From: Nitzschia sp. DOCU1 | Lineage: Eukaryota; Bacillariophyta; Bacillariophyceae; Bacillariales; Bacillariaceae | Direction of reading: 5' to 3' | Length of the DNA: 64,000 nucleotides | NCBI GenBank assembly: GCA_951394045.1 | Contig: OX595985.1 | Coordinates: forward strand, 372,001 to 436,000 | Part shown: positions 50,448 to 60,057 of the stretch, piece by piece | Position numbering within the stretch: the stretch's first letter is position 1 | Layout of the letters: the number at the start of each line of letters is the position of its first letter | The notes under the pieces: model-generated | What the model saw: only the letters and a program-made list of their open reading frames with translations | What the model was told of the DNA's origin: nothing | Database searches by the model: none | Translations under genes and position numbers: made by a program

Positions 50448-50602
50448 GAGAAATCATCGACTGAGTGACTCGGAGCCACTCAAAACGTAACAAGAGTAAA
50501 AAAAAGTCATCACAACAAAATATTATGGCATTACCGCGCGGGATACGAACACCCGGCTTGACTAACTAGACTAAACCATGCCACTCCTTCGGGGAAATAA
50601 CG
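50448..50602 (-). repeat. 5' LTR of copia element 2
   Basis: Same sequence as 43945-44099 and the same orientation. Just inside it, the leader begins GGTTTATCAGACC, which is complementary to GGTCTGATAAACC. That sequence resembles an anticodon arm with loop CTGATAA (as in tRNA-Ile-GAU), so internal (half-tRNA) priming is possible. A hairpin ACACCT-GGGG-AGGTGT follows at 50418-50403. Confidence 0.9.
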
Positions 50603-52216
50603 AGAACGGGGTTTACTTGCGTTTTTACTACTCACCTGCCTCAACCACAGCATCCCTATGAGGCAGGACATTTTATTATTGATATCTCCAAAGTCTCCCT
50701 CCTCATGCACGCTTTTGATAAATCGTCTGCTATCTCTAGGAATGAAATGGCACCAATATCGCGTGAGATTCTGCCCCCTTCCACGATCATCATTATCTTT
50801 GTTTGGTGGAAAAAGGAACGATGTCATCGAGAGGGCGACAGACCTCGTCCCCTTTTCTCTACGAGCAGCAGATTCTTTGTTCGTCCTTGCCAATAACTAT
50901 TGCACCCCCATGGTTGACCCGCTCAACGAAGGCGAAGTACAAAAGTTTAATGAAGCTTCTCCTCGTCTTGAGTAGTTCCTTCGCATGATGACGCGGCAAG
51001 GCGCCGTCCCGCCCAGTGTTGACCCAATCCCTGTTTGCTGCTTGACAACATTGGAGACCCCCTCCTGGTTGACCCACTGAACAAAGGTGAGGTACAACAG
51101 TTCAATGAAGCATCCTCCTCTTCTTGAGTACTACTTCTAGTTCTTCTTCTTCCTTCGCGGGATGACAAGGCAACAAGAGGAGCCAACAAATACTATGGAC
51201 TCACTCCTCCCCGATTCTTGGTAGAAACGACCCATCTTGTTTGTACTTTACTGTAGAACCAAGTTAACGATCGCCCCAATGAAAGAGTCACAGGTGCACA
51301 AAGTCTGCAAAAGCTTGGTCGTGGAACCAGAGAATTCTTGGGGGATTCCCCCAGCCGCATGCATGATCATGTTGACGAAACAGCAACTCTTACTGGCCCT
51401 CGTATGGCGGTGGTTGATACCACACACTAAGGACTGGAGGACCGGTACCTTTGCGTCGTGGTGACGCACTTCTTCAAATCAGCAGCAGTGTTACCATTCT
51501 ACCCCGTTTATTTCCAACAACCAGTACCTCGAAGCGCCTAAATTGTGTCTGGTATTTCTCCCATCCGTCCTTGTGTTCTGTTGTTCCCCCGGGGAGATAC
51601 TATAAACAATGGTCGGTGACAACCGAAGGTATCGATGTATCGTTGGTGCAGATGATCTGTTGATCGGTCGTCTGACAACTGAATTCTGCGAAGATGATGC
51701 ACGCTACGACAAATGAGACACACGGCTGTCATGGGTCGTGGCTTCTTCCACCACGTCAGTACCTCTCCTCTAATAATATCACGCTGTGAGAGAGAGGCCC
51801 AACAACAAATATCAAAGAGTTGATAAGCAATTCTAGCAGTTTATGGCATAAATGATCAGAATTGAAAGGTGGTGGGAAGAAGGCCCCGTGGGTTTCTGTC
51901 TATCCAACAGCGCAATCAACGTTACCTGTAGTAGTCAAACGTCATTTCCTGTATTGATATTTCTCCGAAAGTGCAGGCTATCAATTTGATCGATCCTACA
52001 GAAGTGGAATAAGGGATTGTGAAGAAGATGAGTGCCGCAGAAATGACGCGGCCTTCTGCTTTTTGATGATGCTGTCGTCAGTCCACAGGCAATCATCTGG
52101 ATGTAAACTTGGGCTTCCCGACGCCCGCTGTTTGGGATGCCTCCAAGTTCCATTGCAATAGCCAATAAACTATTTTGGTTTGCAAAGACTTCCCGTGGTT
52201 ATCCCTAGTTGCAACG
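50603..52216. other. Intergenic; right flank of copia element 2
   Basis: No intact gene. 50912-51172 holds a degenerate direct repeat. A frame at 50658-50975 and the repeat encode VDPLN(E/K)GEVQ(K/Q)FNEAS twice, each followed by a stop, so a decayed coding relic is likely. The last 300 bp precede the phosphodiesterase. Confidence 0.5.
50912..51172 (+). repeat. Degenerate direct repeat, offset about 154 bp
   Basis: Copies about 50912-51003 and 51066-51172 share TGGTTGACCC, GA(A)GGTGAGGTACAA-like and CAATGAAGC blocks and a CTTCGCG(G)GATGA tail. The codons VDPLN and FNEAS are conserved between copies, pointing to an old duplicated coding fragment. Confidence 0.6.
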
Positions 52217-53935
52217 ATGGCGATCTCAGAAGGAAACAATTGCAGGACCATTGATCGTCGCTCGAATGGTCAGACATTACATCTCAAACCTGCAAAGACC
52301 ATCACCTTCCAGCAGTCCACGAAGGAGCTGCCGCCAAAGCAAAGTTACTCAACCGAAGAGCATGTTCAAGTAATTCATCAACTTCTTTCTAACCTTCTTC
52401 AGAAACTAGAATACCAAAGAGCGTTGGAACGGAACATCCAAGGGTCTGATCATCACGCTGACACGAGCCATTTAAGACGAAAATATGAACCGCAGGTAAC
52501 GCAACATGCAGCAGTTGTGAATGAAGTTACAGAAATCGTGGACTTGGATTCATCAGTGGCAATGCTTGGTGGAGAAGGCTCTGAGCGCTCTGTTTTTTCC
52601 AATGCTGTGGATGAAGATGACATGCCTCCCCTCTCCAAAGCGGTTCAAGATCAGTTGGGCCTGTTTGTTTCACAAATCGCATCGATGTACCACACCAAGA
52701 ATCCGTTTCATTGCTTCGAACATGCGTCCCACGTAACGTGCAGTGCCTATCAATTGCTTCGTCGGGTTGTAGCCAAGGATCTCCCGAAAAGTCCGGTAGA
52801 ATCGAGCGTCATGGCGGATCCGTGGGCCCAACTACCACCCAGTAACAACTCGTGCAGTGTGGCGACTGGGATTGCCAGGGACGCCTTGGCACAATTTGCC
52901 ATTGTTTTCTCTGCTCTAGTTCACGACGTCGATCACCCCGGCGTGCAGAATGGTATCCTGGCCAAGGAGAAACCTGCGGTAGCGGCAAAGTATCAGAATC
53001 GAAGCCTTGCCGAGCAAACGTCGGTAAACTTGGCCTGGGACTTGCTGAGTCAAGAAACCTTCCACGATCTCCAAGCTTGTATCTTTCCTTGCCGCAAAGA
53101 TTACATTCGATTCCGCAAAATGGTGATCAACATTGTCATGTCCACAGACATTGCGGACGCCACGTTACGCGAGTTTCGAGAACTCAAGTGGGAAAAGGCG
53201 TTTGGTAGTAACAAGAGGAGTATGCACCAAACCATGGAAGATCGGGTCGAGCACTCCAAAGAAGTGCGAAACCGTAAGGCGACGGTCATGATGGATCTGA
53301 TCATGATGGCGTCTGATATTTCCCACACCATGCAACCCTTCGACGTATACCGCGAATGGAACGAGCGTCTCTTCAGAGAAATGAGCGTCGCGTATCGTGA
53401 AGGACGATCCGAGACGGATCCCTCGGATGGCTGGTATTGTGGTGAAATGTTCTTTTATGACAAGCACATTATCCCATTGGCCCAACGTTTGCAAGAAAGT
53501 GGTATGTTTGGGGCGGCGGCGGACGCCATGCTCAACAACGCCCTCAACAATCGTAACACGTGGTGCGAACGTGGGCAGCAAATCTTGCGAGAGATGCAAC
53601 TGCGACTGGATGACGAACCCATGGATAACCCTACCAGTGAAGTCAAAGCCCCTCAAGTACCAACAACTACCCACAACAGCTGGAGTACGTTTATTTCCAT
53701 CTGCTGTGTAGGTTCGCTTCCCGCCTACCTTCGGGCCAACCAGAACGACCCAGATGACGAGGACTATTACGAAGACGACGAGGGAAAAGCCATCTCACCA
53801 TCTGGTGAAGAAGAAACTCTTGGAGAAAGCAGTGACGAAGAAGAAGGCTTCAAGTCAACTTCTGCTGATGTCTCTCATGTTCAGCCCAGCGGCTGGACCT
53901 CGTTTTCCCTACGAGCCCGTGCCAAACAATTCTAG
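52217..53935 (+). CDS. 3',5'-cyclic nucleotide phosphodiesterase (class I)
   Basis: 572 residues from the first ATG (52217). The catalytic domain spans about residues 135-445. The entry motif FHCFEHASHV (about 164; Cys replaces the Asn of the usual HNxxHA), the metal-binding HDVDHPG (about 236), the region TDIADATLREF and the second metal Asp in MASDISHTMQPF (about 365) are all present. By family it hydrolyses cAMP and/or cGMP to the 5'-monophosphate and ends cyclic-nucleotide signals. No membrane segment or cyclase domain is fused to it, unlike many algal cyclase-PDE proteins. The short N-terminus is helical (HVQVIHQLLSNLLQKLEY), and the C-terminus is very acidic (DPDDEDYYEDDEG). Specificity cannot be read from the sequence. 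Confidence 0.9.
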   Translation: MAISEGNNCRTIDRRSNGQTLHLKPAKTITFQQSTKELPPKQSYSTEEHVQVIHQLLSNLLQKLEYQRALERNIQGSDHHADTSHLRRKYEPQVTQHAAVVNEVTEIVDLDSSVAMLGGEGSERSVFSNAVDEDDMPPLSKAVQDQLGLFVSQIASMYHTKNPFHCFEHASHVTCSAYQLLRRVVAKDLPKSPVESSVMADPWAQLPPSNNSCSVATGIARDALAQFAIVFSALVHDVDHPGVQNGILAKEKPAVAAKYQNRSLAEQTSVNLAWDLLSQETFHDLQACIFPCRKDYIRFRKMVINIVMSTDIADATLREFRELKWEKAFGSNKRSMHQTMEDRVEHSKEVRNRKATVMMDLIMMASDISHTMQPFDVYREWNERLFREMSVAYREGRSETDPSDGWYCGEMFFYDKHIIPLAQRLQESGMFGAAADAMLNNALNNRNTWCERGQQILREMQLRLDDEPMDNPTSEVKAPQVPTTTHNSWSTFISICCVGSLPAYLRANQNDPDDEDYYEDDEGKAISPSGEEETLGESSDEEEGFKSTSADVSHVQPSGWTSFSLRARAKQF

Positions 53936-55200
53936 ATCACAACGAAGATGACCCACCAAGAAGAACGGCTCTACCCCGATGAACTAGAGACCAACATGCA
54001 TGTGTATACATATTTTGAACAAAATCCACCAAGTTTCGACGATACTGGTGGCGCGCACCACACCCAACTCGTCCCGCCGCTATAGCCGTTTGCACACAAA
54101 ACATCATCCCGCCGCCGCCGCCAGATCGTCCTGTATAGAAATGTATGACTGTAAAAAGAAGATAGATGTTTTGTCCTTGTAAGTGGACTACGATACGACT
54201 ACTACCGGTAGAGGTGGCGCTAGCCACGCTCTCTACACTTCTGTAGGTATGAAGGATACCTACAAGGCTACCGTAGGTGAAGAGCGATGGTCCTCCCGCC
54301 GCCGGTCGGTGGGGAGCTGGGATTTTGCAAAACCCACAATGACCCACAACCGAAGATGGATCTCGGGATCATCTTCCTCGTTTGTCATAATGATGACACT
54401 TTCATGCAACAATGCAAGCGGCAGTGGGTGTGTGAGCAATGGATATCATAGTCTCATGCGCGTTTTGTGAGGAGAAGCATCGAATCAAGTCATGGGCATC
54501 ATGATCATGTCATGATGGTTGGTGGTGGGAACGGCATCTTTGTGTGGCGGGCGGCGGCTGGTTCTGGCAAAGTTTGTCCTCTATTATTATTAGAGACATC
54601 ATTTCGTCGGAATGATAGTGCCAGAATCATGAGGTATGTATAGCCCTACCGTGGTGTATTTGGATTCCGTTGATTGACGGAGCGTCGATGGATTCGGTCG
54701 GCACGAGATTCTGCTGCCTCTCTTTTCTCTGATGAGCATTGCGTTGAGAACCATCCAACCCAGCAAGGAGTAAACGGGGGAAAGCTCGAAGCGAAAGTAA
54801 CCATGTCGGCCTGTATGGATACGTCTAATTTATCATGACAGGTAGGTCCGTTCGTTGTGAGTTTTGGCTTGCCGATCAAAGAAAGATTGTACATTCCATG
54901 GCAGCATTGTCCATTGTTCAAGATTTCATTTCATCCGTTTCGAGGATTATCAGTGAGAAAACTACCACAGGGATTTCGAGCCTTCGGGTCACAACATTTG
55001 TTAGCGTTTATGTTGCGGGGGCCATGAAACAGGATCTTCTCTCTGAGAAACGGGTGAGGATGATAACGATGAATGTGAATGGGGGGCAGGATGAAATTGT
55101 TTCTTTGTTATCTTGTGGATCTCTATACTCTACTGAAATGTTTCTAACTCTATTCTGCGTTTGACAGACGATGGAAATGCCGTCGGTGTCCATTGATACC
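53936..55200. other. Intergenic, no supported gene
   Basis: Holds a perfect CTACCGGTAG at 54202-54211 and GCC-rich runs near 54105-54125. Frames up to 136 codons (54347-53937 on -) show no domain. The 109-codon frame at 54835-55164 is also unconvincing. Confidence 0.5.
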
Positions 55201-55474
55201 TCCGCCTGCTGCGATCCTGTTTCCATTGTGAGCCCGATTGCGTTCTTGGAAAGAAACATGGCAGAGTTCAAGTCATTTGATAGACTACTGGCAGCGCTGG
55301 TGGCGGCATTCCGGCCAGTGCCGTCAGCGTAAATTGGTACATCCGCCTTTCATCCTATTTCGATTGTGAGCCCGATTGCGTTCTTGGAATCAAACTCTCA
55401 GAGTTCAAGTCATTTGATAGACTAGAGGCAAGCATGGCAGAGCTACTGGCAGCGCCGGTGGCGGCATTCCGGCT
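55201..55474. repeat. Imperfect direct repeat, two copies about 140 bp apart
   Basis: Copies at about 55201-55315 and 55342-55474 share ATTGTGAGCCCGATTGCGTT, GAGTTCAAGTCATTTGATAG and GGTGGCGGCATTCCGGC, with an insertion of about 20 bp in the second copy. It lies just upstream of the decayed antiporter fragment. Confidence 0.75.
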
Positions 55475-55654
55475 AGTTATTCTACTTCCCAGCGTTGTCG
55501 GTGGGGGCAGCTGCCTGGTCTCCCCTTCAACGGAGTCCGGAACGTCCTCAAGCATTCTTGGACGCGGTGCTAGCTCGTCGTCGGGATCACGTTTGGAGCC
55601 AAAATGCCGTTCGATGCTGTTGACCGACTGCCCGATGGGGTGGAGCCTCTAGGT

Positions 55655-56200
55655 TCTTGGCGACATTTTGTCCACCTTGATTTCCAAGACCCTCATGAGC
55701 ATGAAGAAGGAGTTTTTGGACTAGGCGGAAGCCAGTTCCTTGTCACCGCAATCGCGGTTGCTGTCATTGCAGGATTGTGTGGATTTTCATCCGCCGCTCA
55801 GATTGTCTTGGGAGGAGGACTGGCCCTCTCCAGCTCTGCGTTCGTCCTGCAGCTCCTAAAGGACAAAGGAGAGCTCAACTCGCAGTTCGGAAAGCTTCCT
55901 TCGGGGTTCTCTTGCTACAAGACTTGGCCGTTGTGCCGCTCTCAGTTCTTCGGCTGGTGTCAAGGCCTCCATTGCTTTGGGTGCGATCGCCATTGCCGGA
56001 AAGTTCCTGCTAAAGCCTTTCTTTGACTTTGTTGACAACAGGCAAAGAGTCAAGAAACAGTCGTCGGTGCCATCCTCTTCACTGTACTGGGAATGTCCTT
56101 CTTGACAGGAGGGCCCGGGCTCTCTTATACCTTGGGAGCTTTCCTTGCAGGTGTCGTGCTCGCGGAGACAAAGTACCGTCATGATATCGAGCAATCATAA
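55655..56200 (+). pseudogene. Decayed K+/H+ antiporter (KEA/Kef-type, CPA2) fragment
   Basis: Conserved antiporter sequence appears in order but in different frames. GLGGSQFLVTAIAV and LGGGLALSSSAFVLQLLKDK are in one frame to about 55893; ASFGVLLLQDLAVVPL is in a second to about 55945; ASIALGAIAIAGKFLL is in a third; and LGMSFLTGGPGLSYTLGAFL with LAETKYRHDIEQS is in the first again, to TAA at 56200. Intact relatives exchange K+ for H+ across plastid or other membranes and carry a TrkA-N domain, which is missing here. Three frame changes without loss of conserved residues mark this as a pseudogene rather than a spliced gene. Confidence 0.75.
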
Positions 56201-56951
56201 CTGCTGTAGCAATAAATAATTGCAAGCCTTTCTACATCTCTAGCAAAATCGAGCCAGGTTTTTTTAGTAACAATTACGTAAAGAGGCTAGCTAGACGGTG
56301 CCGTTAGTGGCACGCGGTGGTCTGCACACTCCCGTAGCCGGACAGACGGACAGAAGTCCGGAGAAGCCTGGACCAGACGTTAAAGATGATCGGAAGGAGG
56401 ATACTACTACCGGTAGGCTTCGAAGGATGCCCCGATGAGGCTGTGGTAGAGAGACCACAATCAAGCCTAGTGTCGTCACGAAACTAGAAGTCATCGGGGC
56501 GGGCCGCATCACGTAGGCGGACTAGGTGAAGTCGAAGCAGTCTATTTTATCTGCCTCCTCCGTCCGTCCGGCGAAAGCGATTCCTCTAAGAGCTTGTACT
56601 TTCGCTTGTTTGCACTTTCGTAGTTCCGTAATTTTATGTACGATTTCGATTTCCCGCCAGAAATCCGCCACCATCGTACTTTCGCTCAAACGCAAATCGT
56701 AGTCCACAATGTATCTTTCCGTCCGTCCATCCTTCAATTGGATGCGCGCGTGTCGCGCGATCTCCAAGATCCTTTTTCTTCTCGTCTCTCCCCATTTTTT
56801 TCTCCATTTGCTGTTTTGACTTTCGGTCGTTGCCTTCCATCGGAACGACACCTATTTGTCCAAGCATGCTAGAAGGACTTTAGGACCTATTGAAGCAGTC
56901 AACGCTCCATTCCCCAGTCAGCAGCAGCAGCAGCAGCGCTTTCCAGCAAAG
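56201..56951. other. Intergenic
   Basis: A perfect CTACCGGTAG lies at 56407-56416. The region before the SDR start contains CAG-rich sequence (CAGCAGCAGCAGCAGCAG near 56919) that remains open in the SDR frame but has no ATG. Confidence 0.5.
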
Positions 56952-58046
56952 ATGCCTCCACTTCATGTGGTGATTGGTGGACTCGGGAATTTAGGTCGGC
57001 ACTTCCAACGCACCTTGTTGGAGCATGGTCAATCGGTCCGCGTCATCGATGCCATGACCGACTCGGCCCGAGTGGCATCTCGACTTGCTCATCGTGACGT
57101 CGAGTACATCCCTTGCCGTCTGGGTAGTGCTGCTGGTGTGCAAGAGACGTTGCAAACAGCCCTCCAGGGCGCCGACACGGTCTATACCATGATAACTGCC
57201 AATGTCCATTCGGGCACTGTGCGAGAAATGCACGAGACGAATCAAGTGGGAATTCAACAAGTTTTGGAAGCATGTCAACAAGTCGGTGTTCCAAAATTAG
57301 TGCACGTCTCAAGTTTTGCCGTCGCCAATCATTTCGTCCATTATCATCAAGCCAATGAAGAAACGCCCTTGCCGCCGCTGGAGACCTACATGAGCGCCTA
57401 CGATTCTACCAAACGCCTAGGAGAAGAGCTCGTATTGCAAGCCAATTCTAGGAATTTCAAGACGACATCGCTTCGATCAGGTGGAATTTTGGCCGGTATA
57501 GATGATTACAATTTTGGTAGTGGAGGTATCATTCCGCAACTCTCCAGAATTCTCAAGTGGAGAGGAGCGCCCAAGGATTACACATCCGCCAAAGATTTGA
57601 GTCGGGCATTATGGCAAGCCTCTTCCAAATTGGAAACCGACAAGAAACTGGCAGGTCGAGCAATCTATGTGTCGAATTGCAAGACTAATCAAGGCGTTCA
57701 AAGTGACTTTGTAACGAGTCGTTTTGCGGAAATGATTGGATTTGGTACCTTGGAACTATCGTGGGGTTTTATCGATCGGGTCATGATTCCCTCCATGAGA
57801 CTAGGAGAACAATTGGATGCGTTGCTGAAACAAAAGTCGCACCAAGATTTGGCAGCCTTTCCCGCTTCGTTACTGGTGGAATGCACTCGCTACGAATCCA
57901 CCTTTGATAATTCCTTGGGGCGCAAACTGTTGGACTATGAGCCTGAAGAGACATGGACAGACGCGGTAGATTGGATTGCCCAAGAATTTCGGGAGCGACA
58001 TCCCGAGTTGATTCCGAAAAATGCCACCAAGATCTATCAGAGTTGA
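56952..58046 (+). CDS. Extended SDR, 3beta-hydroxysteroid dehydrogenase/epimerase-like
   Basis: 364 residues. I chose the ATG at 56952 because the Rossmann strand follows at once (MPPLHVVIGGLGNLG), as is normal; the frame is open 96 bases upstream but without ATG. The NAD(P) motif GGLGNLG is at 9-15, an acidic residue (VIDAM) ends strand 2, Ser of the triad is in VHVSSFAV (about 117) and the catalytic YDSTK is at about 150-154. RSGGILAG follows. The sequence fits the 3beta-HSD / sterol-4alpha-carboxylate decarboxylase-like branch of NAD(P)-dependent oxidoreductases. The substrate may be a sterol or another secondary alcohol; nothing nearby decides this. There is no signal peptide or membrane segment. 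Confidence 0.8.
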   Translation: MPPLHVVIGGLGNLGRHFQRTLLEHGQSVRVIDAMTDSARVASRLAHRDVEYIPCRLGSAAGVQETLQTALQGADTVYTMITANVHSGTVREMHETNQVGIQQVLEACQQVGVPKLVHVSSFAVANHFVHYHQANEETPLPPLETYMSAYDSTKRLGEELVLQANSRNFKTTSLRSGGILAGIDDYNFGSGGIIPQLSRILKWRGAPKDYTSAKDLSRALWQASSKLETDKKLAGRAIYVSNCKTNQGVQSDFVTSRFAEMIGFGTLELSWGFIDRVMIPSMRLGEQLDALLKQKSHQDLAAFPASLLVECTRYESTFDNSLGRKLLDYEPEETWTDAVDWIAQEFRERHPELIPKNATKIYQS

Positions 58047-58603
58047 TCATAGGCGATTCTGTTGCCGCATAGGCTGCATTCAATTGTCCAGCGCCAGGGT
58101 TAGAGGAGACAGCGCCAACCAGCAGCACTTGTGCGTTTTTCTACTCGACGTTGGGGGGTGTCGTTGTTGTGCTCTGTCGGATAGAAGCACCCTTGCGATC
58201 ACATGAAACCGATTGGTACGCATGGGATGACTGAACATTCGCTCCTACACAAGTCCTTTTTAGACCACAGCAATAACTATAATAGAACACTACAGGTAGT
58301 AGAGTGCGCCTAATCGATGGATGACTGGTAGAAGCTGTGTTGGCGTGTTGTTCATGCGTCTTGGCCTCTGTCTGATAGAAAACCCCATACGATGGCACGC
58401 TGCATGAGTAAACACTCCCTTGTCCCACACAAATCATTGTTAGACTACAGGAACAGCTCGAATAGAGCTCTAGTAGAGTGCAACGAAGGTAATCGGACGC
58501 TAGCTAGTGAATATTTGTACGCAATACTACTAGCCACAATTTTGTTTCAGGTACAACACATGCATCCACCACCCTTGTCGTCGTCATCGTCGTATTCAGC
58601 CTA
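58047..58603. other. Intergenic between convergent genes
   Basis: Contains two diverged copies of CCTTG...CACA(C/A)AAGTC...TAGAC(C/T)ACAG near 58248-58270 and 58420-58451, a small local repeat. No gene. Confidence 0.5.
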
Positions 58604-59374
58604 TTATAGATTGACTTCAAATACAGGTTTGACGGGATCTCCATTATCGTCTCGTAAAATTCGAAGCCCCCCTTGCTCTCGTTCATCACCCACATAAATC
58701 TCGGGGTTAAAACCGACCATCTCCACGGAAAAGTCTGTCTGTAAATCCGCCAGCGATCCCGTCACTTTTTGAAGCGAGACTTTATTTTGCACACAATCCA
58801 TTTCCGAATCGCCTGGAGCCAGCCACAACTCTAGCGTGTCTGCATATTTGGGAAGACCCAAATTTCGTGGCCGCAATTCGCGCTTGGCGTATTCGAGAAT
58901 GATGCGTTTTTGGGAAATGACGGCTTGTTCTGGCGTGGCGGCGGTGTGGGGCAGTACCGCAATTTTCCCCACAAACCATAGGCGTTGAGGATGATCCAAG
59001 GGTGATTTACAATACAAGTCCCAACATGCTTCCTTGCCGTGTTTGGATCGAATTGCATCAAAGGTATTGGCGGCTGCTCGTAGGGGTTTGGTGCCGCTTC
59101 CCGAAAATCCAGACAAAGTCCTTACTTTGCCTTGTAATGGAGTAGCCGGAGGAGGAGCGCCAAAGCCACTGCCAGACTTGGATGGAGGAACCGATTTCTT
59201 GATATTCTTGGCACTGTGAAAAGTTGCAAGACGTCCATGTCGATGCTGCTGCTGCTGCGTCGAGAGGACAAAACTCGTAATGGGAGGAGGCAGCACCGTC
59301 AATACCACGAGCAACGCGGACAAACAAGAAATCCAAATGGATAACGTGGATCGACCAAGCAACTGTCGTGACAT
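58604..59374 (-). CDS. Conserved protein of unknown function with plastid-type leader
   Basis: 256 residues. The N-terminus is hydrophobic (about residues 10-30: LSIWISCLSALLVVLTVLPP) and continues ITSFVLSTQ, where the Ser-Phe pair resembles the ASAFAP cleavage site of diatom plastid precursors. The following Gln/Arg/Ser/Lys-rich stretch would be the transit peptide. The mature part has WDLYCKSPLDHPQRLWFVGKIAV, an EQAVISQKRIILEYAKREL helix, LELWLAPGDSEMD and a C-terminal VEMVGFNPEIYVGDE. I recognise no enzyme family. A structural or assembly role in the plastid is possible but not shown. Confidence 0.65.
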   Translation of the reverse strand: MSRQLLGRSTLSIWISCLSALLVVLTVLPPPITSFVLSTQQQQHRHGRLATFHSAKNIKKSVPPSKSGSGFGAPPPATPLQGKVRTLSGFSGSGTKPLRAAANTFDAIRSKHGKEACWDLYCKSPLDHPQRLWFVGKIAVLPHTAATPEQAVISQKRIILEYAKRELRPRNLGLPKYADTLELWLAPGDSEMDCVQNKVSLQKVTGSLADLQTDFSVEMVGFNPEIYVGDEREQGGLRILRDDNGDPVKPVFEVNL

Positions 59375-60057
59375 TTTAGAAAAAGAGTCTTGAGAGGGAG
59401 ACGTGTGGAGATGTTATCTTCGACAGAAATAAGGACAGAGAAATAAAAGGGCGCCAAAACGAGAGAGGGGCCTTCCGGTTCCTGTTGATCGATCAGTCGT
59501 CATCATGGTGGGTGCGTATGGAGAGAGAGAATGGCACAACTTCCACGTGTAGCGAGCTGTAGCTGATGGCGAATGAGCAGCTCCACGTGTCATATCCTTC
59601 ACATGAGCCGATGACGACGACGGACGACGACGGACAATGGGGCATGTTTGACTTCTTTGACCGTTACGGCGGCCGAGGCGCGCTCCGCGTCAATTTTGAT
59701 TCGAGCGAGTCCGCCTGCCATCAATCATTCATTCGCATTAGGAACTATTATTCCAATTCCCCATGATTACACCAAGCCTTCTGTGATATTACTGGTTGAC
59801 GACATTATTTTCAAGTCGGCTTGTGTAGTGCTGCCATTGTCGCTCAGATTTGCGTTTTAATCGCCGTTAGGAGGAGGGTTATGTACATGATCATGTGAAG
59901 GAGGCAACAGTGCTCCCGCGGCCATGGTGCGAGCTTGCCAGCAGTTCGTTATTGCTTCTAGTGGATTACTACTTTATTGCTCCTCTAGATAGAGAACAAT
60001 ACCTCAGTAGACTATTTGCTGAAACAGAATTTTCTACTAGTGCTGAACTTGTCAAGG
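59375..60057. other. Intergenic, no supported gene
   Basis: It holds the promoter of the minus-strand plastid protein and the 3' end of the next minus-strand gene. Frames are short; no repeat or RNA gene is seen. Confidence 0.5.

Larger units (their letters stand above)
43945..50602 (-). mobile_element. Complete Ty1/copia LTR retrotransposon (copia element 2)
   Basis: About 6658 bp on the minus strand, with two 155-bp terminal repeats that I read as identical (43945-44099 and 50448-50602) and a 5-bp flank AGAAC on both sides (43940-43944 and 50603-50607). The boundaries may shift by up to about 4 bases because the flanks and LTR ends share AACGAGAA. A polypurine tract GAGGGGA immediately precedes the 3' LTR. 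Order: 5' LTR (right), leader, gag, UGA, pol, 3' LTR (left). Open frames and identical LTRs show recent insertion. It is only distantly related to copia element 1. Confidence 0.93.
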
